Origin: DATLXU01 sp035575515
GTDB lineage: Bacteria > Acidobacteriota > Blastocatellia > UBA7656
DNA length: 57,725 nucleotides
Direction of reading: 5' to 3'
Assembly (NCBI GenBank): GCA_035575515.1
Contig: DATLXU010000043.1
Span: 1-57,725, forward strand
In this document: in pieces, positions 20,970 through 28,693 of the stretch
Position numbering within the stretch: the stretch's first letter is position 1
Layout of the letters: each line of letters begins with the position of its first letter
Notes under the pieces: generated by a model
What the model was told of the DNA's origin: nothing
What the model saw: only the letters and a program-made list of their open reading frames with translations
Database searches by the model: none
Program-made: the position numbers and the translations under genes

Positions 20970-23408
20970 ATGACGGGCAATACGGTGCTGCATTATCGAA
21001 TAGGCGAGCGGCTCGGCGCGGGCGGCATGGGTGAAGTCTATCGAGCCGAAGACCTGCGCTTAGGGCGCGCGGTCGCGCTGAAATTCCTGCCAGCCTCATA
21101 TCAATATGATCCCGACCGGCGCGAAAGATTTTTGAAAGAAGCGCGCGCGGCTTCCGCGTTGCGCTCGCCACACATCGCAGCGATCTACGACATAGGCGAG
21201 CACGAAGGCGCAAGCTTCATCGTGATGGAATACGTCAAAGGCGAGCTGCTTTCAACAAGGCTTGAGCGAGGGCCGCTTCCCGTTTGCGAGGCAATAGAGA
21301 TCGCAATTCAAGTCGCAGATGCGCTCGACGAAGCGCACAACTTGGGGATAGTACATCGCGATATCAAAAGCTCGAACCTGATAATCACCGAGCGCGGGCT
21401 TGTGAAGATATTAGACTTTGGCCTCGCGAAAGTGAGCACGGGCGACCTGACTCAGAGCGGAGCCGCGCAGGGCGGCGACGCTACGGCGCGGCTCGGACAA
21501 GAAACCGTCGTAGGCGTTGTGCTCGGCACGGTTTCTTATATGTCGCCTGAGCAGGCGCTTGCGCGCGAGGTTGATAATCGCTCGGACATCTTCTCACTCG
21601 GCGTCGTGCTCTACGAGATGCTCACCGGACGATTGCCTTTTACGGGCAACAGCACGACTGAAATCATTGATAGAATCATCAATCAGGAGCCGCCCGCCGT
21701 CGCGCGATTCAACTACAGCGTGCCCTTCGAGCTTGAGCGCATCATTCGCAAAGCGATTGAGAAGAATCCCGGCTATCGCTATCAATCCGCGCGCGAGATG
21801 TACATTGACCTGCGCAACCTCCGCCGCGACCTCGACACGAACGTGCGCACCGGCAACATCAGCGCTTATCCGACAGAGCAGCAGGCGACGATCATTCTGT
21901 CGGAAAGCAAGCCGCTCGCGGGCGCACCCACGCAGCTTGAGAACGCGCTTGCGGTGATGACTTTTTCAAACATCACAAAAGAAGCGGCTGACGATTGGAT
22001 CGGCTCAGGCATAGCTGAAACCGTCACGGCTGACGCGAAGAAGATTCACGGGCTTTCCGTGATCGGGCGCGAGCGGATATTTGAAGTGTTGAAGAATTTG
22101 AACTCAGGTCAACTAGGCGAATTCGACGAGACGCTGGCAATTGACATTGGCCGAAGGCTCGGCGCGCGATGGATACTCAGCGGCGGGTATCAGAAGATCG
22201 GCGAGATGATTCGCATCACTGCTCGCGTCATTGAAGTCACTTCGGGCGAGATCATCAAGACCGTCAAGATTGACGGCAAGATCAGCGAGATATTTGACCT
22301 TCAGGACAAGATCGTTTACGAGCTGAGTCAGGGGCTGAATCTGCAACTCGGCACGTCCGAAATAACCGAAATCGAGCGAGACGAGACGCAATCGGTCGAA
22401 GCCTACGAGAACTTCTCGCGCGGCATGATAAACCTGCGCACGGGCAGCCGCGATTCGCTCGACCGCGCGATTCACTTCTTCGAGAAAGCGACGCAGCTTG
22501 ACCCGAATTATGCGAGCGCGTGGGCCGGCCTGAGCGCGGTTTACGATTTGAAGGGGAGCTTCCTTGGCATACCGGAGCTTTCGCACAAGGCGATTGAGTT
22601 TGCGCAGAAAGCCATCGCGGTCAACCCGCGACTCTCTTACGCGTATCAATTTCTTGGCGGCGCGTACAACAGCATCGGCAGATTTGATGAGGCGATTGAA
22701 GCGATAAAAGAGGCGGTGCGGCTTGAGCCTAACAACGCGGGCGCGCACGCGTCGCTCGCGCGGGCTTACTGGATCGGCAAAGGCATGATTGACGAAGCCA
22801 TCAAGGAATTCGAGCACGCCATAGCAATCAACCCTCAGGCGGGGTATTCATATCTTCAGTTGGTCTTTCTTCACACGATTCGCGGCAATTATGAGCGGGC
22901 CGAAGCGCTGGCGCGCGCGGCGATTGACCTTCAGCAGAGATATATTTCAGGCAGGGAAGGGCTTCAAATCGTAGGCGCGCACACGCGGCTCGGATACGTT
23001 TACTATCGTCAGGGCCGTTATGATGATGCTATCGCCGAGTACGAGCGCGAGATGGAATTTCTGATGGCGAGCGATCACGCGCTGCGCGACCGCTCGATGA
23101 TTGAGCTTAATCAAAAGCTTGGCGCGGCCTATTTGCGCAAAGGGATGATGGAAGAAGCAGAGAAGCATTTCAAGCGAGCGATTAAGAAGTTTGAAGAACG
23201 CGTTGTGAAAGGCTCAGACGACCCGTTCACCAAATATTACGTTGCGTGTTTGTACGCATTGCGCGGCGAGGCGGAGCGCGCGATTAAATACCTCGAAGAA
23301 TCCTCCGCTCACATGCGCGACTTCAACCGTGTCCGCGTAAAGACCGACCCCGATTTCGAAAGCCTCCGCGACCACCCGCGCTTTCAAGAGTTGATACGAG
23401 AGCAGTAG
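20970..23408 (+). CDS. Ser/Thr protein kinase with TolB-like and TPR domains, paralogue
   Basis: 812 residues, same layout as the protein encoded at 5527. Kinase domain: glycine loop GAGGMGEVY, Lys38, HRDIKSSN with Asp131, DFG at 149-151, GTVSYMSPEQ and DNRSDIFSLGVVLYEMLTGRLPF. Residues about 325-455 form the TolB/FlgO-like domain (LAVMTFSNITKEAADDWIGS, then ILSGGYQKIGEMIRITARVI). The remainder is TPR (YASAWAGLSAVYDLKGSF, RLSYAYQFLGGAYNSIGRF). No membrane segment, so a soluble signalling protein is expected. It ends 11 bases from the convergent pfkA gene. No Shine-Dalgarno is evident at the ATG. Confidence 0.9.
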   Translation: MTGNTVLHYRIGERLGAGGMGEVYRAEDLRLGRAVALKFLPASYQYDPDRRERFLKEARAASALRSPHIAAIYDIGEHEGASFIVMEYVKGELLSTRLERGPLPVCEAIEIAIQVADALDEAHNLGIVHRDIKSSNLIITERGLVKILDFGLAKVSTGDLTQSGAAQGGDATARLGQETVVGVVLGTVSYMSPEQALAREVDNRSDIFSLGVVLYEMLTGRLPFTGNSTTEIIDRIINQEPPAVARFNYSVPFELERIIRKAIEKNPGYRYQSAREMYIDLRNLRRDLDTNVRTGNISAYPTEQQATIILSESKPLAGAPTQLENALAVMTFSNITKEAADDWIGSGIAETVTADAKKIHGLSVIGRERIFEVLKNLNSGQLGEFDETLAIDIGRRLGARWILSGGYQKIGEMIRITARVIEVTSGEIIKTVKIDGKISEIFDLQDKIVYELSQGLNLQLGTSEITEIERDETQSVEAYENFSRGMINLRTGSRDSLDRAIHFFEKATQLDPNYASAWAGLSAVYDLKGSFLGIPELSHKAIEFAQKAIAVNPRLSYAYQFLGGAYNSIGRFDEAIEAIKEAVRLEPNNAGAHASLARAYWIGKGMIDEAIKEFEHAIAINPQAGYSYLQLVFLHTIRGNYERAEALARAAIDLQQRYISGREGLQIVGAHTRLGYVYYRQGRYDDAIAEYEREMEFLMASDHALRDRSMIELNQKLGAAYLRKGMMEEAEKHFKRAIKKFEERVVKGSDDPFTKYYVACLYALRGEAERAIKYLEESSAHMRDFNRVRVKTDPDFESLRDHPRFQELIREQ

Positions 23409-23419
23409 GCCCCATTAAT

Positions 23420-24523
23420 TCAATCCGCTTCTCCCGCGAATGAAATCGAAAGATCGCGCGCCACTCCGATAAGATAATGATTTGCCGGGATTGACTTGAT
23501 CGTCTTGACGCACTGCTCAAGCGGCACGGCCGTCAATTCGTTGCAGTTGTATGAAACCATGTGACCGAACTTTTCCCGCGCAATCGCCCGCACAGCAGCC
23601 GAGCCGTAACAAGACGCGAGCATACGGTCAAACGCCGTAGGCGTGCCGCCGCGCTGTAAATGGCCAAGCACTACCACTCGGCTCTCTTTACCCGTGAGCC
23701 GCTCGACATTGCGGCCTACGACTTCAGCTATTCCGCCGAGCCGCGCCATGTGACCAACGCCGCCGGGGTCTTGATAAACTTCGCCGCCGCCCGCCGCCTT
23801 CGCTCCTTCAGCGACAACTACGATTGAAAAGTGCCGCCCCTGCTCGTCGCGCTCTCTGATCTTCGCAGCGACCTTCTCGATGTAGAAAGGAATCTCCGGG
23901 ATGAGTATCACGTCGGCGCCGCCCGCGACTCCCGATTGCAGCGCAATCCATCCGACGTGGCGGCCCATCACTTCGACGAGTATCACGCGGTCGTGGCTCT
24001 CGGCTGTCGTGTGCAGCCGGTCTATCGCTTCGGTCGCTATGTCGAGCGCGGTGTCAAACCCGAAAGTCAAATCAGTCCCTACAAGATCATTATCAATCGT
24101 TTTGGGCACGCCGACGACGGGCACGCCCATCTGAAAAAATTCATAACCGATTCGCTGCGAGCCTTCGCCGCCGATGACCACGAGCGCATCAAGCCCCAAT
24201 CGTTTGAAGTTGTGCGCGGCTTCTTCGTAAGCCGCCTGATCTTTGACAAGCTCGCCGTCAACGAATGTCGTGGCGAAGTGTCCGCGATTCGAGCTTCCGA
24301 GAATAGTTCCGCCGCGCGGCAGCACTCCGCGCACATCGTTCACGAGCAGAGGCCGCGCTTTCGGCTCGCCCAACAAGCCTTCAAAGCCATCTTCAATTCC
24401 GATGACCGACCAGCCGTAGATGTTGACGGCGGTCTTCGTGACGGCGCGGATGACTGCGTTCAGTCCCGGCGCATCGCCCCCGCCCGTCAGCACCCCGATT
24501 CGTTTACCCCGTGACGCCAACAC
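23420..24523 (-). CDS. pfkA: 6-phosphofructokinase
   Basis: 367 residues. Converts fructose 6-phosphate to fructose 1,6-bisphosphate in glycolysis. Motifs: IGVLTGGGDAPGLNAVIRA, VVIGGEGS, VPKTIDNDLVGTD, VEVMGRHVGWIAL and GHLQRGGTPTAFDR. At the two donor-specificity positions it has Gly in GGEGS (as in ATP enzymes) but Lys in PKTIDND (as in PPi enzymes). Enzymes with this Gly/Lys pair that I know of use ATP, so ATP is predicted. Glu rather than Asp in GGEGS is as in the actinobacterial group III enzymes. It is the last gene of a tight three-gene operon, nine bases after the STAS gene. Confidence 0.93.
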   Translation of the reverse strand: MLASRGKRIGVLTGGGDAPGLNAVIRAVTKTAVNIYGWSVIGIEDGFEGLLGEPKARPLLVNDVRGVLPRGGTILGSSNRGHFATTFVDGELVKDQAAYEEAAHNFKRLGLDALVVIGGEGSQRIGYEFFQMGVPVVGVPKTIDNDLVGTDLTFGFDTALDIATEAIDRLHTTAESHDRVILVEVMGRHVGWIALQSGVAGGADVILIPEIPFYIEKVAAKIRERDEQGRHFSIVVVAEGAKAAGGGEVYQDPGGVGHMARLGGIAEVVGRNVERLTGKESRVVVLGHLQRGGTPTAFDRMLASCYGSAAVRAIAREKFGHMVSYNCNELTAVPLEQCVKTIKSIPANHYLIGVARDLSISFAGEAD

Positions 24524-24532
24524 GCACCTCCA

Positions 24533-24895
24533 TCACTCTCCCAAAGGCTCGTCGAGCCGTATATCAACAAACTCAATCGCACCTTCCAGCATGCCGATAC
24601 GATAAAGATTATGTCCGAGCATCTGCGGAGCGCCTGAGATAATGACCCGCTTCGAGCATGCCGCCAGCGCGCGAATCGCATTGACTGCCGCCGCAATCGC
24701 AACTCCGCCTTCGATGTCGAGGCGCGACAGGTCGAGCTTCACAACATCTTTGGTTGCTTCGTGCGCCGAACTCAACATTTGCTCGAACTCGGCTGCGCTT
24801 GCTTCATTAAGTTCGCCTTCAATCGCCGTCGCTTCACCAGCTCGTCTAATAATAATAAGCCCTGCTCCCAATTGCTCATGACTTTTATCGTCCAT
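24533..24895 (-). CDS. STAS-domain protein
   Basis: 120 residues covering one STAS domain: GEATAIEGELNEASAAEFEQ at the N-terminus, then VVKLDLSRLDIEGGVAIAAA and CSKRVIISGAPQMLGHNLYR. The fold is that of anti-sigma-factor antagonists. The loop that carries the phosphorylated Ser in SpoIIAA-type proteins (usually D-S-S-G) reads DIEGG here, so regulation by serine phosphorylation is unlikely. It overlaps the end of the upstream SH3 gene by 11 bases and is followed by pfkA nine bases later, so the three are surely cotranscribed. Confidence 0.78.
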   Translation of the reverse strand: MDDKSHEQLGAGLIIIRRAGEATAIEGELNEASAAEFEQMLSSAHEATKDVVKLDLSRLDIEGGVAIAAAVNAIRALAACSKRVIISGAPQMLGHNLYRIGMLEGAIEFVDIRLDEPLGE

Positions 24896-25928
24896 AGTGC
24901 GCAGATAATTTAGCGAGCAATTGGAGTGCCGCGCTCCTTTTTGCGCTCGCTGTTTTCGCAGCTACTGCGCGAGCCTCAGCAATCGCTTTGCGCGTGTCGG
25001 CGAGTATCTGCCGGTCTATCTCTTCGCCGGGCGGAGGAGCCGATTGGCCCGGCTTTATCTCGCTCGACGCATCTTTCAAAATCTCTATGAGCCGGTCCAT
25101 AGCCTCTTCCGTATGCGCGCCTCGCGGGTAGAGGCTCACATACACGCCCATTGTCCTGTTCCATGCGTGCATTTCGCACAGCCAGTCGCCTTCGCACTCT
25201 CCGGGCAGAGGATTCATCGCGCCCTCCCATGCAATCTGCTCTGCAAAAGGAAGAGCCGCATATTTTTTCTGCAACTCCCAGAAGAGGTCCGATTTTACGA
25301 GCCACCCGCCAGACGGCTCCGAAAAGGCGAGACCCTGCTCGTTGGCTTTGAGCCATTCTTTGTAAGGCGATTGATTCTGCAAATTGGTCGGAACCGCGAC
25401 GCCCGCCCGTTGCAGGGCTTTCAATCGCGCAAGCTCAAGCGCGGCTCGCGTGTTCGCGTCATTTGCCTCGCCCGCCGCCGACGCAAGAAACCGCGCGAGG
25501 TCGGTGGCATCCGTGAAGCTGAGGTTTTCAATCTTCAATCGCTCATCTGCAATTCGCTTGTAAATCTCGTAACGGTTCGTCGCGTCAAATGCAGCAGTGA
25601 AGCTGCCGAACAACCATCCTTCTTTCCCGTCGGGCGTCGAGATTCGATACCAGTAATCTTCCGCGCCGCCGATCTTTTCTTTCGCGGCAGACCGCTCAAG
25701 CTGGCTCACGACGGTTCCGATTTGAAGCCTCGAAACTTCCGCTGCTCCGACGCTCGGAGCTTCGCGCAGCCGCACCGCCGAAGCAATCGTTATTCTCGAT
25801 TTCGACTGAGCCAAAAGCGCGCCGTGCGCTGCTGCATCGTTGTTAGTCAAGGCGAAGATAAAAAGTGCGGTCGTGAAGATCAAAGCAAGAAGCTGCGTCG
25901 CTTGCGTGTAAGAAGTTCTTTTAATCAT
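24885..25928 (-). CDS. Exported SH3-domain protein
   Basis: About 347 residues. ATG 25928 (MIKRTSY) has GAGG nine bases upstream and gives a good signal peptide (LLALIFTTALFIFALTNNDA). A bacterial SH3 domain follows at about 45-115 (ITIASAVRLREAPSVGAAEV, IGTVVSQLER, YWYRISTPDGKEGWLFGSF). The rest is helical with conserved Cys pair (PGECEGDWLCEMHAWNRTMG) and ends in an Ala-rich helix. SH3b domains often bind peptidoglycan or other envelope components. It is the first gene of the operon with the STAS protein and pfkA. Confidence 0.75.
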   Translation of the reverse strand: MIKRTSYTQATQLLALIFTTALFIFALTNNDAAAHGALLAQSKSRITIASAVRLREAPSVGAAEVSRLQIGTVVSQLERSAAKEKIGGAEDYWYRISTPDGKEGWLFGSFTAAFDATNRYEIYKRIADERLKIENLSFTDATDLARFLASAAGEANDANTRAALELARLKALQRAGVAVPTNLQNQSPYKEWLKANEQGLAFSEPSGGWLVKSDLFWELQKKYAALPFAEQIAWEGAMNPLPGECEGDWLCEMHAWNRTMGVYVSLYPRGAHTEEAMDRLIEILKDASSEIKPGQSAPPPGEEIDRQILADTRKAIAEARAVAAKTASAKRSAALQLLAKLSAHYGR

Positions 25929-25960
25929 CTCTGGCATCCTCAACGATTTCGATGCTCAAG

Positions 25961-27166
25961 TCAATCGGCTGATTGCACAAACAAGCTTGCAAGCGCCGCG
26001 CGCACCTCTCTCGGATCGAGCGACGACTTGAACAGAATCACATCCGGCGGCAAGACGCTCGGCTCATCGCGGCTGCCGCGAAGCTCTTCGGACGCGGCGA
26101 GCAGAAAATCCTTGAACCCGGCTTGCTCAAATTGCTTCAATCGCTCGCTCAAATATCGCGGAGTCCAGAATCCCATTATCTCAAGATAAACTTTTTTGCC
26201 TGACCGGTGACGAAGCGCGAAGTCAGGCACGAAGACCGCGCCGCCCAGGTCGATCACCTCGCCGCTTCTCTCAAGCGACCAGTCGCTTTCGGAGTCGCTC
26301 CAGCGCGCGGTGAACTTTTCGACGAGCGGATTTTCAATCGTGCGCTCATCCTCGCGTTCAGGTCGCAGGCGAGTTTGCTTGCTGTTTAATTCATAAATGG
26401 CTGAGCCGCGCTCTTTCAAATCTATCTCGGCGCGCATAGTCCACCCGCGACACTCAAGCAGCGCGAGCAAAAAGACAGCCATCTGCACGCCATACTTTTG
26501 CGAGCGATGAAAGATCGAGACAGGCCCGCTCAAGCGAATCTCGTATCCGCTCGTCGCGCTCCCGCGAATCGTGTGAATTAATCGGTAGTATTTGATCGCA
26601 TCAAACAGCCTGCGGTACGAAGCCGCGTCCTGAGGTTCTACACGGATAATCATCTCGACCGAGCGATAAAGCAGCGCCTGCGCTAGAGCGAGGTTGTAGC
26701 GGTCGAGTAACTCGCGAGCGCTGAGTTCTTCAAACGCAATCAGCTTTTGATTTGCGACGAGGTCGCCGTAGAGTCCTTCGCTTATCGTCTCCGGCGGACA
26801 GCCCAACTCATCAGCCGCCTCATTGATTACTTGCTCGCGCAAGTCTGTCGTCAGAGGATGATGCGCGCGGGCTTTCAAAAACAACGCGCGGCGAATCTCG
26901 GATGGTTCGATTGAAACCGCCGTGTCAAACCCGCAGCGGTCAGTTAACAACTTAATGAAGCCGCGAAGGATTTTATAATCGGTTCCCGAACCGACGTATT
27001 CTTCCAACTCTTCATCAAGCTCTGCGCGGCGGCGGCCAACATGCTCGCGGAAGATGGCAATCAAATCATCCGCGACCTGAAGATACGCCGCATCTTCAGC
27101 ATCAATGTAGCGCGGGTTGATCGTCTTGCCGCGCCGCCAGCTCATTGCCAAATCTGAAGTCAGCAT
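25961..27166 (-). CDS. Bax1-like nuclease (DUF790), partner of XPB helicase
   Basis: 401 residues from the ATG at 27166, giving the family's usual opening MLTSDLAMSWRRGK. The C-terminal domain has a PD-(D/E)XK-like site: VFVPDFALRHRSGKKVYLEIMGFWTP, with Asp in PDF and the E-x-M block. DUF790 proteins are the Bax1 family; in archaea Bax1 binds XPB and cuts DNA next to the bubble XPB opens. The XPB gene lies directly upstream here, supporting that role. Extra codons up to 27199 are open but are encoded by a repeat arm and should not be part of the protein. Confidence 0.85.
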   Translation of the reverse strand: MLTSDLAMSWRRGKTINPRYIDAEDAAYLQVADDLIAIFREHVGRRRAELDEELEEYVGSGTDYKILRGFIKLLTDRCGFDTAVSIEPSEIRRALFLKARAHHPLTTDLREQVINEAADELGCPPETISEGLYGDLVANQKLIAFEELSARELLDRYNLALAQALLYRSVEMIIRVEPQDAASYRRLFDAIKYYRLIHTIRGSATSGYEIRLSGPVSIFHRSQKYGVQMAVFLLALLECRGWTMRAEIDLKERGSAIYELNSKQTRLRPEREDERTIENPLVEKFTARWSDSESDWSLERSGEVIDLGGAVFVPDFALRHRSGKKVYLEIMGFWTPRYLSERLKQFEQAGFKDFLLAASEELRGSRDEPSVLPPDVILFKSSLDPREVRAALASLFVQSAD

Positions 27167-27170
27167 ATGA

Positions 27171-27286
27171 ATCGGGGTCAGGGGCCCGGAATTAACCACT
27201 ACCTTGAAACTGGCTCTGGGAGCCTATTTCAGGGTAGCCATAATCTGAACCCGGCGCCCGGCACCTATCTCCCAAATCCCAATCCT
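27171..27286. repeat. Heptamer inverted arrays enclosing the GGCTC palindrome (locus C)
   Basis: Left arm 27171-27189 (complement reads CCGGGCC, CCTGACC). Right arm 27244-27285 has six consecutive 7-mers ending in C or CC: TCTGAAC, CCGGCGC, CCGGCAC, CTATCTC, CCAAATC, CCAATCC. Between them at 27201-27235 lies the palindrome, here ACCTTGAAACTGGCTC-TGG-GAGCC and an imperfect right arm. The element sits between the XPB and Bax1 genes and supplies the last codons of XPB (about LGFGR). Confidence 0.78.
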
Positions 27287-28656
27287 TTTCCTTGAAATTG
27301 CCGCGCGCTGCTGCGGCGCTCGCTGATGCGCTCTTCGGCAGTGTTGGCCGTGATGACTTCGTACAAGATGGCTTCTTTGTCGGGCTGCTTGCGCAGTATG
27401 CGGCCCAGTCGCTGAATGTGCTCGCGCGACGAGCCTGACCCGGAAAGCACAACTGCCACTGATGCATCAGGGATGTTTACGCCTTCGTTCAGCACCTTCG
27501 ACGTTGCGAGCGCGAGCACGTCGCCTTTGTTGAACGCTTCGAGCCATTCGCGCCTCTCCTTCACACCGGTCTCGTGAGTGATTGCAGGGATCAAAAACTG
27601 CTCTGAGATTTGATAGACCATCTCGTTTTCGGCGGTGAATATCAACACGCGATCGCGGCGATGGCGTTCGAGGAGTTGCCTGAGCACTCTAAGCTTCGCG
27701 TCCGTTCCGAGCGCGATTCGTTTCGAGGCTCGATAAGCCTTCATCGCGCGGCGGCCCGCTTCGCTTCGCGCGCTCGCGGCAATAAATGTCTGCCAGCCGT
27801 GAAGGCTCGCAAGCGCAATGCCCTGCTCGTCTAAAAACTTTCTGAAGACGGCGCGCTCTCGTTCATAAACCGCACGCTCTTCATCGCTCAATCGGACGTG
27901 AATGCGAACGACGCTGTAATCGGCCAGATAGTCGCCCGCAAGCTCCTGCGCTTCGCGGCGATAGACAATCGGTCCGATTAACTCTTCAAGCAATGCATCC
28001 GCGCCGTCGCCGCGCTCAGGCGTGGCTGTTAGCCCTAATCGAAACGGCGCAATGCTCAACTCCGCTGCGTAGCGAAAGACGCTGCCCGGCAGATGATGGC
28101 ACTCGTCGAAGATGATGAATCCGAAGCGGTTGCCCATTCGCTCCATAAATCGAAACGCAGACGAGTATGTCGTGACGGTGATGGCTCCAAGCTCAAAGTA
28201 CCCGCCGCCTATCAAACCAATCTCCGCCTTGTAGCTCGAAACGAGCAGGTCATACCATTGATTCATCAGGTCAATCGTCGGGACGACGACGAGCGTCGAG
28301 CGATTCACCGATTCAATCGCCATCTGCGCGACGAAGGTTTTGCCCGCGCCTGTCGGAAGAATGATGACTCCGCGACGGCCCTGCGCTCGCCACCGCTCGA
28401 TTGATTCCTGTTGATAAGGCCGCGGCTCTACTTCAAGCCGAGATCGAAAGTCGAATTCGTGGTAGCCGCGCGCCGCGTCTTCAAAAGGAATCTTCTGGCG
28501 AGTCAATTCAGTCACGACTTGCCGATAAGCGAAAGCCGGAGCGCGCCAGCGCCGCACGCGCTCGTCCCACTGGAACGCTGTAGAGACGCGCGTCGAGTGG
28601 TCAAGCCCATCCACAACGAGCGTGCCTGAATCGAATCGAAGCGAGACTGTTTGCAT
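27265..28656 (-). CDS. XPB/Rad25-like superfamily 2 DNA helicase
   Basis: About 463 residues from ATG 28656 (MQTVSLRF). Order: N-terminal damage-recognition-like domain (DSGTLVVDGLD, RVRRWRAPAFAY), then RecA-like core with RPYQQESIERW (Q-motif region), LPTGAGKT (Walker A), FDECHH (Walker B), LTATPERGDG, and the second lobe with VLIFTAENEMVYQISE, ATSKVLNEGVNIPDA and HIQRLGRILR (motif VI with arginine fingers). It unwinds DNA with 3'-5' polarity in the family. The Bax1 nuclease gene follows about 100 bases downstream. The frame is open to 28782 but the ATG at 28656 follows an extended -10 by seven bases, which indicates a leaderless mRNA. Confidence 0.9.
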   Translation of the reverse strand: MQTVSLRFDSGTLVVDGLDHSTRVSTAFQWDERVRRWRAPAFAYRQVVTELTRQKIPFEDAARGYHEFDFRSRLEVEPRPYQQESIERWRAQGRRGVIILPTGAGKTFVAQMAIESVNRSTLVVVPTIDLMNQWYDLLVSSYKAEIGLIGGGYFELGAITVTTYSSAFRFMERMGNRFGFIIFDECHHLPGSVFRYAAELSIAPFRLGLTATPERGDGADALLEELIGPIVYRREAQELAGDYLADYSVVRIHVRLSDEERAVYERERAVFRKFLDEQGIALASLHGWQTFIAASARSEAGRRAMKAYRASKRIALGTDAKLRVLRQLLERHRRDRVLIFTAENEMVYQISEQFLIPAITHETGVKERREWLEAFNKGDVLALATSKVLNEGVNIPDASVAVVLSGSGSSREHIQRLGRILRKQPDKEAILYEVITANTAEERISERRSSARQFQGKGLGFGR

Positions 28657-28663
28657 TAAGAGA

Positions 28664-28672
28664 ATTATAGCA
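28664..28672 (-). promoter_or_regulatory. Extended -10 promoter of the XPB gene, leaderless
   Basis: The minus strand reads TGCTATAAT, a consensus extended -10, with seven bases before the ATG. A weak -35 (ATTACC) lies 16 bases further upstream. No Shine-Dalgarno is present, so translation from the 5' end is likely. Confidence 0.55.
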
Positions 28673-28693
28673 GGTCGGCGGCCAGGGTAATCG

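Noticed and set aside
24921..26189. Long open frame on the plus strand opposite the SH3 and Bax1 genes
   Set aside because: It is antisense to well-supported genes, its product is Arg/Cys-rich low-complexity, and the openness follows from GC-rich codon use.
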